Shown one piece after another: positions 8,145 through 19,529 of a stretch of DNA of 42,732 bases. Position 1 is the stretch's first letter; every line of letters begins with the position of its first letter. Position numbers and translations under genes: made by a program. This DNA is from Alphaproteobacteria bacterium (GTDB taxonomy: Bacteria; Pseudomonadota; Alphaproteobacteria; Rhizobiales; Xanthobacteraceae), in assembly GCA_009781045.1 (NCBI GenBank), contig WQYW01000019.1, forward strand, positions 1 to 42,732, in the 5' to 3' direction. The notes beneath the pieces are model-generated. The model saw only the letters and a list, made by a program, of their open reading frames with translations, was not told the DNA's origin and did no database searches.

Positions 8145-11000
8145 TCATGACCAGCGACAGATGAGATTGCGGTCGCCATGGACATTGTCGATCCGGCCGA
8201 CCGGGCACCAGTATTTGTCGAGGCGTGACACGCTCGGGGGAAAGCAGCCTGCGGCGCGACTGTAGCGGCGGTCCCAGCCGTCGTCGGCGATGTCATGGAC
8301 GGTATGGGGCGCGTAACGGAGCGGCGAGTCCTCAATCGTCAACTGCCCGGCTTCGATTGCTGCGATCTCGCTTCTTATTGCGATCATGGCGTCGCAGAAG
8401 CGATCGAGTTCCGCCCTGGATTCCGACTCGGTGGGCTCCACCATCAGCGTTCCCGCCACCGGAAAGCTCATGGTGGGCGCATGGAAGCCGTAATCAATCA
8501 GGCGTTTGGCGATGTCGTCGACGGTGACGCCGCAGGCTTTGAGGCCGCGCGGATCGAGGATGCATTCATGGGCGACACGACCCCGGGCATTTCTGTAGAG
8601 CACCGGGAAATGCGGATCGAGCCGCGAGGCGATATAGTTGGCGTTCAGAATCGCGATTTCGCTGGCCCGCTTCAATCCTTCGCCGCCCATCATCAGAATA
8701 TAGAGATAGGAGATGGTGAGAATCGAGGCCGAACCGTTCGGGGAAGCGGCGACCGGTCCGACTGCGCAGTGGTGGTCGGTTGCGGGATGGCCGGGCAGGA
8801 AGGGGGCGAGATGGGCCTTGACGCCGATCGGCCCCATGCCCGGGCCGCCGCCGCCATGGGGAATGGCAAAGGTCTTGTGGAGATTGAGGTGACTGACATC
8901 GGCACCGTAATCGCCGGGTCGTGCCAGGCCGATCTGGGCATTGAGGTTGGCGCCGTCGAGATAGACCTGTCCGCCATGCGCGTGGGTGATGTCGCAGATC
9001 TCGCGGATGCGGTCCTCGAACACGCCATGGGTGGAAGGATAGGTGATCATGACCGCGGCAAGCCGCCCGGAGTGCGCTTCGGCCCTGGCACGCAGGTCAT
9101 CGACATCGACGTCGCCATTGCTGCCGCAGGCCACCACCACCACCTCCATGCCCGCCATCGCTGCTGATGCGGGATTGGTGCCATGCGCGGAGGCCGGAAT
9201 CAGGCAGACTTTGCGGTGCTCTTCGCCACGGGAGGCGTGCCAGGCGGCAATCGCCAGCAGGCCGGCAAATTCTCCCTGGGCCCCGGAATTGGGTTGCAGC
9301 GAAATCGCGTCGTAGCCGGTGAGTGCACAGAGCCAGGTCTTGAGACGTTCAAACAGGGCGGCATAGCCCTCCGCCTGTTCCGGGGGCGCGAAGGGGTGCA
9401 GATCGGCGAATTCGCGCCAGGACAGCGGCATCATTTCCGTGGTCGCGTTCAGCTTCATGGTGCAGGAGCCGAGCGGGATCATGGCGCGGTCAAGCGCCAG
9501 ATCGCGGTCGGCGAGCTTGCGCATATAGCGCAGCATTTCGGTCTCGGAATGGTGGTTGTAGAATACGGGCGCGGTGAGGAAGGGGCTGACGCGGCGCAGG
9601 CCATCCGGCAGCGTCTCACAGGCGGAGGCCTCGATCCCGGCCCAGGTGAAGCCAGCGCCGAACGCGCGCCACACCGCCTCAATGATTTCAGGCGTGGTAG
9701 TCTCATCAAGCGCGATGCGCAGATCGGAAGGTCGGTCCGGACCGTGGTCGAGGCCGAGATTGATATTTGCATCCAGTGCCCGGGCAATGATGGCATCGCG
9801 GGCTTCGCCGGCATCGACCGTGATGGTGTCGAAAAAATGCGCATGGCGTGGGGCAAAGCCGAGTTCCAGGAGTCCCGCAGCAAGCACGCAGGCGTGATGG
9901 TGCACGCGCTGGGCGATGTCGCGCAGTCCTTCGGGGCCGTGATAGACCGCATACATCGAGGCCAGTACCGCGGGCAGGACCTGTGCGGTACAGATATTGG
10001 AAGTAGCCTTCTCGCGGCGGATATGCTGCTCGCGGGTCTGCAGCGCCAGCCGCCAGGCGGGCGCGCCGCGGCGGTCGACAGAGAGGCCGACGATGCGGCC
10101 GGGAAGGGCGCGTTTGAGTGCGTCACGGACCGCCATATAGGCGGCGTGGGGACCGCCATAGCCCATGGGCAGGCCGAAACGCTGCACCGAGCCGATGGCG
10201 ATGTCGGCTCCCAGTGCGCCGGGGGATGAGATCAGGGTCAGTGCCAGCGGATCGGCGGCGACGATGGCGAGCGCGCCGGCCCCATGAAGCGCGGTGATGG
10301 CAGCGCTGGGATCGCGCAAAGCGCCTGAACTGCCGGGATATTGCAGAAGCGCTCCGAAAACGTCGCCGCGATCCAGCGCGGTGCGGAGGTCGGTATCGGG
10401 GTCGCCGATGATCAATGACCAGGCAAAGGGGGCGGCGCGGGTCTTTAACACCGCAAGGGTCTGGGGGTGGACGTCGTGATCGACGAAAAACCTCGCGGCT
10501 GCGCCGGATCGTGCGCCTTTGACCCGGAAGGCCAGCGCCATGGCCTCGGCCGCTGCGGTGGCCTCATCGAGCAGCGAGGCGTTGGCGACATCAAGCCCGG
10601 TGAGGTCACAGGTCAGGGTCTGGAAGTTGAACAGCGCCTCAAGCCGTCCCTGGCTGATTTCCGGCTGATAGGGCGTGTAGGCGGTGTACCAGGCCGGATT
10701 TTCCAGGATGTTGCGCCCGATCACCGCGGGCAGGATGGTGCCGCAGTAGCCGCGACCGATCAGGGAGGTGAAGACCTGATTGCGCTGTGCAAGCTCCCGG
10801 ACATGTGCCAGAGCCGCGCTCTCTTCAAGCGCGGCATCGGGCACCAGGGGATGGTGTTGTCGGATGTCGGCGGGCAGGGCCTGTGCCATCAGCGCTGCCA
10901 CGCTGTCGACTCCGATCTGCTCCAGCATGGCGCGGATGTCGTGGGGCGACGGTCCGATATGGCGGCGGACGAAGTCCCCCCGTTCTCTGTGCGCGCTCAC
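8145..11000 (-). CDS. gcvP: Glycine dehydrogenase (decarboxylating), P protein
   Basis: A 951-residue homodimer-type P protein of the glycine cleavage system. It decarboxylates glycine with pyridoxal phosphate and passes the aminomethyl group to the lipoyl arm of GcvH. The N-terminus has '[20 protein letters not shown]', the standard family start. The cofactor lysine is Lys709 in '[20 protein letters not shown]'. The C-terminus '[19 protein letters not shown]' is also typical. Length is normal for a fused P1-P2 protein. The GTG start overlaps the gcvH stop by four bases (GTGA), so translation is coupled. It is the last gene of the riboswitch-controlled gcvT-gcvH-gcvP operon. Confidence 0.97.
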   Translation of the reverse strand: MSAHRERGDFVRRHIGPSPHDIRAMLEQIGVDSVAALMAQALPADIRQHHPLVPDAALEESAALAHVRELAQRNQVFTSLIGRGYCGTILPAVIGRNILENPAWYTAYTPYQPEISQGRLEALFNFQTLTCDLTGLDVANASLLDEATAAAEAMALAFRVKGARSGAAARFFVDHDVHPQTLAVLKTRAAPFAWSLIIGDPDTDLRTALDRGDVFGALLQYPGSSGALRDPSAAITALHGAGALAIVAADPLALTLISSPGALGADIAIGSVQRFGLPMGYGGPHAAYMAVRDALKRALPGRIVGLSVDRRGAPAWRLALQTREQHIRREKATSNICTAQVLPAVLASMYAVYHGPEGLRDIAQRVHHHACVLAAGLLELGFAPRHAHFFDTITVDAGEARDAIIARALDANINLGLDHGPDRPSDLRIALDETTTPEIIEAVWRAFGAGFTWAGIEASACETLPDGLRRVSPFLTAPVFYNHHSETEMLRYMRKLADRDLALDRAMIPLGSCTMKLNATTEMMPLSWREFADLHPFAPPEQAEGYAALFERLKTWLCALTGYDAISLQPNSGAQGEFAGLLAIAAWHASRGEEHRKVCLIPASAHGTNPASAAMAGMEVVVVACGSNGDVDVDDLRARAEAHSGRLAAVMITYPSTHGVFEDRIREICDITHAHGGQVYLDGANLNAQIGLARPGDYGADVSHLNLHKTFAIPHGGGGPGMGPIGVKAHLAPFLPGHPATDHHCAVGPVAASPNGSASILTISYLYILMMGGEGLKRASEIAILNANYIASRLDPHFPVLYRNARGRVAHECILDPRGLKACGVTVDDIAKRLIDYGFHAPTMSFPVAGTLMVEPTESESRAELDRFCDAMIAIRSEIAAIEAGQLTIEDSPLRYAPHTVHDIADDGWDRRYSRAAGCFPPSVSRLDKYWCPVGRIDNVHGDRNLICRWS

Positions 11001-11365
11001 GTCGTGTGCGCCTCATAGGCGGCGGCGTCCATCAGGGCACCGAGTTCGCGGGGGTCGGTCATTTTGAACCTGAAGAGCCAGCCCTGGCCTTCGGCATCCG
11101 AATTGATCAGCGCCGGCTGTTCGTTAAGTGCCGTGTTGATCTCGACCACGTCGCCGGAAATCGGCGCATAGATGTCGGAAGCGGCCTTGACCGATTCAAC
11201 GACGGCGGCCACCTCGGCCCTGGCAAAGCCGCGTCCGACCTTGGGCAGTTCGACATAGACGATGTCGCCGAGCTGCTGCTGGGCGTAGTCGGTAATGCCG
11301 ATGGTGGCGATATTGCCCTCGACTTTCAGCCATTCATGGTCGGGGCTGTAAAGTGTGGTGCTCAT
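10997..11365 (-). CDS. gcvH: Glycine cleavage system H protein
   Basis: A 122-residue lipoyl carrier protein that shuttles the aminomethyl intermediate between GcvP, GcvT and lipoamide dehydrogenase. The lipoylated residue is Lys60 in '[19 protein letters not shown]'. The start '[20 protein letters not shown]' and the '[11 protein letters not shown]' segment are family hallmarks. It lies 33 bases after gcvT and overlaps gcvP by four bases. Confidence 0.97.
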   Translation of the reverse strand: MSTTLYSPDHEWLKVEGNIATIGITDYAQQQLGDIVYVELPKVGRGFARAEVAAVVESVKAASDIYAPISGDVVEINTALNEQPALINSDAEGQGWLFRFKMTDPRELGALMDAAAYEAHTT

Positions 11366-11398
11366 GGTTCGATCCTTCCCGCTTGTGGCATTTTTCGG

Positions 11399-12541
11399 TT
11401 ATCGCCTGGAGGTGTTGGTGACGAAGGGCAGGGGTGCGACCCGGACCGCGAGGTGGTTGCCGCGCTGCAAGGCAAAGAGCGGGGTTTGCGGCGCGCGCAG
11501 CGCCGAGGTCACATAGCCCATCGCGATCGGCGCGTTGAGGCTCGGTGCAAAACCTCCCGAGGTCACCGTCCCGACTGGCTGGTCCGAGGTGGTGTCGGCA
11601 AAGAGCAGCGCTCCCTTGCGCAAGGGGGCGCGGCCTTCCAGGGCCAGGCCGACACGGATGCGGGGCGCGCCATGCGCGATCTGGTCGAGAATCACCTTGG
11701 CACCGGGGAAACCGCCGGCGCGCTCGCCCCGGCGGCGGCTGGCCTGGATCGACCATTGCAGCTCTGCCTCGACCACGGTGGTGGTGGCGTCGATGTCGTC
11801 CCCGGCAAGGCACAGTCCAGCCTCAAGCCGAAGACTGTCGCGGGCGCCAAGTCCGATCGGGCGTACCTCTCCATCGGCAAGCAGGGCCCGTGCCAGGCCT
11901 TGCGCCGCGGCGGACGGAACCGAGATCTCGAAGCCATCCTCGCCGGTATAGCCGGAACGTGCCACCACACAGTCGCTGCCGGCAAGGCTGAGGCGGCGGA
12001 CATCCATGAAGCGCATCCCCACCACGTCAGGGGCGAATTTCGCCAGCACGCTTTCGGCCTCCGGGCCCTGCAGGGCGATCAGAGCCCGATCACACACCTC
12101 AATGTCGCAGTCGGAACCGAGATGGCGCGCCAGATGGGCCTCAACGGCCTCTCGTGCCGCCGCATTGACCACCAGGAAAAGATGGTCGCCGCAATTTGCC
12201 ACCATCAGGTCGTCGAGAATGCCGCCCAAATCGGTCGTGAACTGGGCGTAACGCTGGCGCTGGGGGGCAAGTGACAGAATGTCCTGCGGCACCAGACGCT
12301 CGAGCTCCAGAGCAGCGTCGACAAGCCGGCCGGATTTGGAGCGCAGCACGATCTGGCCGAGATGGGAGACGTCGAAGAGGCCGCATCTGTTCCGCACCCA
12401 GAGATGCTCTTTCAGCACCCCGTCGCGATACTGCAGCGGCAGTGTGGTGCCGGCGAAGGGCACCATCCGGGCCCCGAGTTCGAGATGCAGCCCATAAAGG
12501 GGCGTGTGGCGGGGCGGGCGCGGGGCGTCGGGGGCAAGCAA
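11399..12541 (-). CDS. gcvT: Glycine cleavage system T protein (aminomethyltransferase)
   Basis: A 380-residue tetrahydrofolate-dependent aminomethyltransferase, first gene of the operon. It releases ammonia and forms methylene-tetrahydrofolate from the GcvH-bound intermediate. Recognisable segments are 'TPLYGLHLELGARMVPFAG', 'RNRCGLFDVSHLGQI', 'YTGEDGFEISVP' and 'GLGARDSLRLEAGLCLAGDD', in the normal order and spacing. The start is TTG at 12541, preceded by GAGGAG at eight bases. An ATG just upstream is in another frame, so TTG is the best choice. The leader carries a tandem glycine riboswitch. Confidence 0.96.
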   Translation of the reverse strand: MLAPDAPRPPRHTPLYGLHLELGARMVPFAGTTLPLQYRDGVLKEHLWVRNRCGLFDVSHLGQIVLRSKSGRLVDAALELERLVPQDILSLAPQRQRYAQFTTDLGGILDDLMVANCGDHLFLVVNAAAREAVEAHLARHLGSDCDIEVCDRALIALQGPEAESVLAKFAPDVVGMRFMDVRRLSLAGSDCVVARSGYTGEDGFEISVPSAAAQGLARALLADGEVRPIGLGARDSLRLEAGLCLAGDDIDATTTVVEAELQWSIQASRRRGERAGGFPGAKVILDQIAHGAPRIRVGLALEGRAPLRKGALLFADTTSDQPVGTVTSGGFAPSLNAPIAMGYVTSALRAPQTPLFALQRGNHLAVRVAPLPFVTNTSRR

Positions 12542-12566
12542 GATGAGATCTCCTCATGGCATCTCA

Positions 12567-12584
12567 CGGAAAAGCTGTTTTCCG
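12567..12584 (-). promoter_or_regulatory. Hairpin in the riboswitch expression platform of gcvT
   Basis: A perfect 7-bp stem with a 4-base loop (CGGAAAA-CAGC-TTTTCCG in the transcript) lies between the second aptamer and the gcvT ribosome-binding site. A T7 run (A7 on the plus strand near 12589-12595) precedes it in the transcript. It is placed where an expression platform should be; whether control is by transcription or translation cannot be read directly. Confidence 0.55.
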
Positions 12585-12605
12585 GTGCAAAAAAACCAGT
12601 CGAAG

Positions 12606-12778
12606 CCCCATCTGTCGCTGTGCCTGAGAGCATTATCCCGTCGGCGGACAGAACCCCGGTCAAGGGGCCTTGTCTCTTTCCAGATGTCACAAGGCCACGT
12701 GGTCCTTCTGCCTGAGAGTTTCCGGGGCGGTTGCTCCTTCGGCGCCGGCAGTTCTGCCGGTCTCTCCCGACGTGGCCG
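12606..12778 (-). promoter_or_regulatory. Tandem glycine riboswitch (two aptamers)
   Basis: Read on the minus strand, aptamer I (about 12778-12698) has the signature GGGAGAGACC, CGCCGAAGGAGCAA and AACTCTCAGGCAGAAGGACC. Aptamer II (about 12688-12606) has TGGAAAGAGACA, CCGACGGGATAA and TGCTCTCAGGCACAGCGACA. These are the conserved cores of the two cooperative glycine aptamers. The location in the leader of a glycine cleavage operon is the classic one, where glycine turns expression on. Confidence 0.94.
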
Positions 12779-12792
12779 TCAGTTGGAGCGAA

Positions 12793-12821
12793 ACAGACCA
12801 CAGCCCGGCCAAGCCTGTCAA
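12793..12821 (-). promoter_or_regulatory. Probable gcv operon promoter
   Basis: A perfect -35 hexamer TTGACA (minus strand, 12821-12816) is followed 17-18 bases later by a weak -10 (GTCTGT or TCTGTT). A start near 12785 would fall just before the first aptamer, which supports the call. The -10 is poor. Confidence 0.55.
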
Positions 12822-12996
12822 CGCGGCCTTCACCGCAAGTCACCGGGAAATCAAGCGGATAGGACAAGCCCTTGATGTTCTTGCGCCAGCCTGTGCTTTT
12901 GTGGAATGAACAGCCTGGGGCCTCAATGTCAGGTGGGATCGCAAAGCCCGTGATCTTAGCCACTGGCAGGGCTGCATCAATTTCCGCGGGATCAGC

Positions 12997-15648
<2,652 letters not shown>

Positions 15649-15748
15649 GAATTTCTCCGGCACTTCCCAGAAAAGTCGGTTGAACAGTGTTCATTTCGAT
15701 GCTAGCGAAATTGATCATTGTTCAATGTGCTGGTTAAGTGAAATGTCG

Positions 15749-15860
15749 AGCCACTCTCGGATCGTCACCCAACGGGTGACCGGGGCGAGTGCGAAATTCG
15801 GCGTCGAAACAATCACTTCCGGCGCGGTTTCGCATCCAGCTCCCGGATTTAGGGTGATGG
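15749..15860. repeat. Dispersed intergenic repeat, copy B
   Basis: The second copy of the element at 6281-6395, sharing the 20-base core CGGCGTCGAAACAATCACTT and its flanks. It contains a perfect hairpin, GTCACCC (15764-15770), AAC, GGGTGAC (15774-15780). It lies between the alaS stop and the first toxin-antitoxin pair. Confidence 0.7.
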
Positions 15861-15948
15861 AACCTGGTTAAGCGCTGCACAACCGAAGAAAGAACAAAGA
15901 CAGTTCATTTTGCTCCTTGACGAAGCTTGTTGGCGATGCCATTTTTGA

Positions 15949-15962
15949 TACACAAATGTGTA
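15949..15962. promoter_or_regulatory. Palindrome before brnT, possible BrnA operator
   Basis: TACAC-AAAT-GTGTA is a perfect inverted repeat 20 bases before the brnT start. BrnTA operons are known to be repressed by their own BrnA protein, so a palindrome here is a natural operator candidate. No binding data. Confidence 0.45.
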
Positions 15963-15981
15963 CCGAATTTTGTGAGGCACC

Positions 15982-16275
15982 GTGGATGAAACGGGACTTC
16001 AGTTCGAGTGGGACGAGGACAAGGCGGCGAGCAATCTGATCAAGCATGGGGTGTGTTTTGATCGGGTCACTGCCCTTTTTGAAAACCCGCTGATTGAACG
16101 CATTGACGATCAGGAAGATTATGGCGAGACGCGCTTGATTGCAATCGGTCGGGTCGATTTCGATGTATATCGCATCGTCTATACCTGGTCTGAAGAGAAC
16201 GTTGTCCGCATCATTAGCGCACAGAAGGCTTCGAAGCATGAGCAGGAAATCTACTATCGTAAGGTATTCTCTTAG
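15982..16275 (+). CDS. brnT: BrnT-family toxin (ribonuclease of a type II toxin-antitoxin pair)
   Basis: A 97-residue protein matching BrnT: 'FEWDEDKAASNLIKHGVCFD' at the N-terminus, then 'ETRLIAIGRVDFDVYRIVYT' and 'VVRIISAQKASKHEQEIYY'. BrnT is a RelE-like ribonuclease that blocks translation when free of its antitoxin. All main family segments are present, so the toxin looks intact. The start is GTG at 15982; an out-of-frame ATG lies 4 bases on. The next gene overlaps its last 38 bases, as is usual for brnTA. Confidence 0.88.
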   Translation: MDETGLQFEWDEDKAASNLIKHGVCFDRVTALFENPLIERIDDQEDYGETRLIAIGRVDFDVYRIVYTWSEENVVRIISAQKASKHEQEIYYRKVFS

Positions 16276-16528
16276 CGAGGCTCGCGAGCGTGCGGCGCGT
16301 GACGAATTCCAGACCCGAGCTGATGCGCCGGAGGCTGAATCGCTTGGTGAGGATTTCTGGAACGATGCTCAAGTAGTCTTGCCTCACGGCAAGACCTCCG
16401 TGCATCTGCGTCTGGACAAAGATGTGGCGGAATGGTTCAAGAACGGAGGAAAAGGACACCTCACCCGGATGAATGCCGTTCTGCGTGCGTATGTTGAGGC
16501 CCAGCGACGGCGCTCCCGAGAAGGATAA
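16238..16528 (+). CDS. brnA: BrnA-family antitoxin
   Basis: A 96-residue protein starting MSRKSTIVRYSLSEARERAA. The C-terminal part 'KTSVHLRLDKDVAEWFKNGG' followed by 'HLTRMNAVLRAYVEAQRRR' is the ribbon-helix-helix DNA-binding region of BrnA (positions about 55-90). It neutralises BrnT and represses the operon. The start overlaps the toxin gene by 38 bases in another frame; longer same-frame starts run through the toxin and lack family similarity. Confidence 0.87.
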   Translation: MSRKSTIVRYSLSEARERAARDEFQTRADAPEAESLGEDFWNDAQVVLPHGKTSVHLRLDKDVAEWFKNGGKGHLTRMNAVLRAYVEAQRRRSREG

Positions 16529-16564
16529 GTGGGCTTGAGTGCGGTCATGAACGGCGGCTCCGAT

Positions 16565-16863
16565 GCGGATTGCTGATTTCGATGTCGGCACATCGCGCGC
16601 ATACGCATGCCCGTGTGTTCGACGATCCGTTCGCGCTCACTGTCCTTGATCCCTGCCTGGACGAGGAGCGCTGGCGGACTATCGGCAAGCCATCCAGCGC
16701 CAGCTCTCTCCTGCTTTTCGTTGTTTATGCATGGTCCGACGACGACAGCGCAGACCGCATAATCAGTGCTCGTCAAGCCACGCCACGAGAAAGGAAAGCT
16801 TATGAAGAAGGGAAATTCCAGTCCGTTGCCGCCCGAGCTTCAAAAGGAAATCGAAGCTCCTGA
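16565..16863 (+). pseudogene. Degenerate second brnT toxin gene
   Basis: The frame from about 16600 reads 'HARVFDDPFALTVLDPC', then 'ERWRTIGKPSSASSLLLFVV' and 'ADRIISARQATPRERKAYEE', the middle and C-terminal parts of a BrnT. The N-terminal 'NLxKHGVSF' block is missing. A remnant, DFDVGTSRA, is found just upstream in a different frame, which suggests a deletion with frameshift. Without the N-terminal strand and the KHG segment this toxin is probably inactive. It overlaps the start of the following antitoxin by about 60 bases, the normal brnTA arrangement. Confidence 0.72.
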
Positions 16864-17083
16864 AGCAAATCCGGATCGCGTCATTGATACCAGCGATATG
16901 CCGGAAATCACTGATTGGACCGACGCCAGACGCGGGCTGGTCTATCGCCCGTTGAAGACGATGCTCTCGCTTCGGATCGACGCTGATGTTGTTGGCTGGT
17001 TCAAAAGCCGTGGTGAAAATGGCTATCAGACTCGCATCAATGCAGCTTTGCGGGAGCACATGTTGCGACATCAGCATGATTGA
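16802..17083 (+). CDS. brnA: Second BrnA-family antitoxin (toxin partner broken)
   Basis: A 93-residue BrnA-like protein starting MKKGNSSPLPPELQKEIEAP. It has the family segment 'DTSDMPEITDWTDARRGLVY' and the ribbon-helix-helix 'TMLSLRIDADVVGWFKSRG' followed by 'YQTRINAALREHML'. It appears intact although its toxin gene is truncated, so it may be an orphan antitoxin or act on the neighbouring BrnT. A start 12 codons upstream is possible but lacks similarity. Its last two thirds are duplicated in decayed form at 18733-18951. Confidence 0.82.
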   Translation: MKKGNSSPLPPELQKEIEAPEANPDRVIDTSDMPEITDWTDARRGLVYRPLKTMLSLRIDADVVGWFKSRGENGYQTRINAALREHMLRHQHD

Positions 17084-17144
17084 AGATGGCGACCCTGTTT
17101 GATCTGGATGCGTGTGCCCGGAGAAAGTGGAAGAGGTCGTGATT

Positions 17145-17314
17145 TCGCCGATCTCACGACACGCCATAATGCGGTCGAGCTGGTGCGTCTGGCTTCTGGC
17201 GTGCTCGGCGGCAAGGGCGGCGGCGGGCGGCCGGATATGGCCCAGGCCGGCGGACCGGACAGAAAAAAGGGGCAGGCGGCGCTGGAGGCGATTGAAAAAG
17301 CGCTCGCTGGTTGA
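17145..17314 (+). pseudogene. Extra copy of the alaS 3' end, number 1
   Basis: From GCCGATCTCAC the sequence follows the last 170 bases of alaS with few changes. In translation it keeps '[20 protein letters not shown]', then '[12 protein letters not shown]' and '[15 protein letters not shown]' with a stop at the same place. It begins about 60 bases after the brnA stop. There is no upstream AlaRS sequence, so it cannot be a gene by itself; it is a duplicated 3' end or integration scar. Confidence 0.88.
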
Positions 17315-17800
17315 GAACGGTCGGTTCCAACAACTGGTTCGTCAGGCTGGAAACCGCTTCTGTAACGGGCCCTGGCAGCTCAAGGCCGCTTGCATCATCG
17401 CCGCTCCCTTAGCGGGATTGAAGATTGAATCCACAGGGAGCCTGTTGGTCCTGTTGGCAGCTTTCTGGGCGCTGTGAGATATCCGTCCGACAGGTCTCGG
17501 GGCCGCTCCAGCATCAGTCGCTCGGTCCGTAATCGTTTCGCTGACAGGATCTTGCATTGATGTCGTGCACCGAATGTGGGCCTCAGGAATTGGCAAAACC
17601 GTTACAACATATTGTGAATCCAGGATATTTCAGTTCTGTCAGGGTGCCCGGAGGCGAGCTGAGGTATGGCCTGGATCGCCGCCATCCCGTCAGGAGCGAC
17701 TTCAGCTTGCAAGCCCTGCGGCTATGTCGGCGAAAAGGCGCCGATCACGAACGTTTCTGTGATCAAATTCTCTTCCATGGCGAGGAAAAATCCGCTAATG
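17315..17800. other. Intergenic stretch before the phd/vapC pair
   Basis: About 490 bases with only short open frames of unconvincing composition. I see no recognisable gene. Its AT content is higher than in the housekeeping parts of the window. Confidence 0.4.
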
Positions 17801-17818
17801 TTAGCTAAGTTAGCTAAG
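17801..17818. promoter_or_regulatory. Tandem TTAGCTAAG repeats, likely Phd-type operator
   Basis: TTAGCTAAG occurs twice back to back, and TTAGCTAA is itself palindromic. The site ends about 11 bases before the antitoxin start and overlaps its ribosome-binding region. Phd/YefM antitoxins repress their own operons through short palindromes, so this is a good operator candidate. Confidence 0.6.
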
Positions 17819-17829
17819 AGGAGGGTTCG

Positions 17830-18063
17830 TTGCAGGTTACCGTTCATGCTGCAAAAACCAGTCTATCGAAACTGATCGAGGCCGCGTTGGCTGGCGAAGA
17901 GGTTGTGATCGCCAAGGGCAAACGACCCGTGGTGAAGCTCATCCCGATCGAGCAGAAAAAGTTCAAAATCGGTGTGCTTAAGGGCCAGCTCCTGGGGCCC
18001 GGGCCTGATTTCTTCACGCCCATGAGCGAGGATGAGCTGGCTCTTTGGGAAGGTGGCGCGTGA
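17830..18063 (+). CDS. Phd/YefM-family antitoxin
   Basis: A 77-residue antitoxin. The N-terminal DNA-binding part 'VTVHAAKTSLSKLIEAALAG' followed by 'EEVVIAKGKRPVVKLIPI' is the Phd/YefM fold; the C-terminus 'FFTPMSEDELALWEGGA' should wrap the toxin. It starts at TTG, with a strong GAGGAGGG just upstream. The last four bases overlap the toxin start (GTGA), so the two genes are translationally coupled. It pairs with a VapC-type toxin, a common mixed pairing. Confidence 0.88.
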   Translation: MQVTVHAAKTSLSKLIEAALAGEEVVIAKGKRPVVKLIPIEQKKFKIGVLKGQLLGPGPDFFTPMSEDELALWEGGA

Positions 18064-18461
18064 CGCAGGTTCTGCTCGACACCCATGTATGGGTGTGGTC
18101 TCTGACGGCCGACCGTCGGCTGTCAAGCAGAGTGGTCGATGCGATGGAGGAAGCTCACACCGTATTTGTGAGTGTCATCAGCCTGTTTGAAATTGGCCAG
18201 AAGGTCCGTCTTGGCAAATGGCCGGAGATGGCACCGTTCCTCGATCGTCTGATTGATCTTGCCGATGAGCAGGCTGTGCATTTCATAGATCTCACACCTC
18301 AGGTAAGCTTGGTCGCTGCGGCCTTGGACTGGGAGCATCGGGATCCCTTTGACAGGATCCTTGCGGCAACGGCCATCACCAGGGGGGTGGTGTTGATTTC
18401 AGCCGATCAGGCTTTCGATAACCTGACGGGGATGCCGCGCTGGTCAGGCAGATTATGGTGA
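18060..18461 (+). CDS. VapC-family PIN-domain toxin
   Basis: A 133-residue PIN-domain ribonuclease. The acidic active-site residues are seen in 'VLLDTHVWVWSL' (first Asp near residue 7), 'VISLFEIGQKVRLGKW' (Glu) and 'HRDPFDRILAATAI' (the two Asp). VapC toxins cut tRNA or rRNA and are held by the upstream antitoxin. The GTG at 18060 overlaps the antitoxin stop; an in-frame ATG at 18045 is possible but would overlap more and adds no family sequence. It appears intact. Confidence 0.88.
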   Translation: MTQVLLDTHVWVWSLTADRRLSSRVVDAMEEAHTVFVSVISLFEIGQKVRLGKWPEMAPFLDRLIDLADEQAVHFIDLTPQVSLVAAALDWEHRDPFDRILAATAITRGVVLISADQAFDNLTGMPRWSGRLW

Positions 18462-18732
18462 CAGAGCTTGGGCTGTGAGGTGTGTACAGCGCCGTGCTAG
18501 CGATCTGTTCGATTGGTTCGGTTCCTCAAGACGCGATTCGAGCACAGAATGCTCAGCATTCATTGGCGGAGACTTCGACGTCGCACACGGATCCTCAATG
18601 GGCTTTGCGTATCTTGCATCTTGCCGAGCCTGAGCCTTCGCGCGCCTGTTGAAGACCATGCGGGGCATCACAGAATTTTGAATTTTGTCCTTGTCACGCG
18701 TTTCCTGATGTCTTCTTTACCCTGGAAAAGTC

Positions 18733-18951
18733 GGAAATCGAAGCTCTTGATGCAAATCCGGATCGTGTCATTGACACCAGCGATATGCCGCAAATCACTG
18801 ACTGGACCGACGCCAGACGCGGGCTGGTCTATCGTCCCTTGGCTTCGGATCGACGCTTGATGCTGGTTTAAAAGCCATGGTGAAAATGGCTGTCACACTC
18901 GCATCAACGTGTGCCTTTCGGGAACACATGTTGCGACATCAGCATGATTGA
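18733..18951 (+). pseudogene. Decayed third brnA copy
   Basis: The sequence follows 16843-17083 closely: 'DANPDRVIDTSDMPQITDWT' and 'DARRGLVYRPL' are recognisable, then a deletion and several frameshifts break the ribbon-helix-helix, while the last bases before TGA match the intact gene. It is part of a larger duplication that continues into the next alaS fragment. It cannot encode a working antitoxin. Confidence 0.85.
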
Positions 18952-19009
18952 AGATGGCCGCCATGTTCGATCTGTCGAGCCTGGAGAATGTGGAAGAGGT
19001 CGTCATTTC

Positions 19010-19118
19010 GCCGATCTCATTGCAAGCGATCACGCGGTCGAGCAGGTGCGCCTGGCGTCAAACGTGCTCGGCGGCAAGGGCGGAGGCGGGCGGGCCGATT
19101 TGGCCCAGACCGGAGGAT
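19010..19118 (+). pseudogene. Extra copy of the alaS 3' end, number 2
   Basis: About 110 bases resemble the alaS 3' end, in translation '[20 protein letters not shown]' then '[10 protein letters not shown]', after which the match stops. The 58 bases between the decayed brnA and this fragment also match the corresponding spacer before copy 1, so brnA, spacer and alaS fragment were duplicated as one block. Confidence 0.82.
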
Positions 19119-19230
19119 TGTGGGCTCCAGCCCTCCATTATGTCTGGTTCCCCAGAGCGGAGTAGCGGTCTTCGCCGTCGTGTTTGTGGCAGGATCGGCC
19201 GGTGGATGGCTTTGAATATGAACCGGTTAT

Positions 19231-19375
19231 GGCGGTGGCTGGCGCCGTGGGCGGCATCACCGCCGATCTCACTGCAAGCCATAATGCCGTCGAACTGGTG
19301 CGCCCGGCCTCAGGCGTGTTCGGCGACAAGGGCGGCGGGCTGCCCAATATGGCCCAGGCTGGCGGACCGGATGGA
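19231..19375 (+). pseudogene. Extra copy of the alaS 3' end, number 3
   Basis: In one open frame the translation reads '[20 protein letters not shown]', then '[20 protein letters not shown]' and AGGPDG, following AlaRS residues just before its C-terminus. Possible further AlaRS-like sequence ('[16 protein letters not shown]') lies upstream near 19155-19200 in another frame. The copy ends before the last 15-20 codons of alaS. It is the most diverged copy, so it probably has a separate or older origin. Confidence 0.8.
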
Positions 19376-19529
19376 ACCTCGGGTTCCCAAATGATGATCC
19401 GCTACTGGGTCTCTCCGCCAGCCTGCCGATGGAAAATTTTGGGTGACACGGATTGGCGCATCCTCTAAGTTCTGGAACAGATCAGGAACTGAAAGGGCCT
19501 ACGGTAAAACCGGAGGCTGGGAGATTTCC

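Noticed and set aside
17099..17314. Independent small protein
   Set aside because: Its body is a copy of the alaS 3' end; there is no ribosome-binding site or upstream domain.
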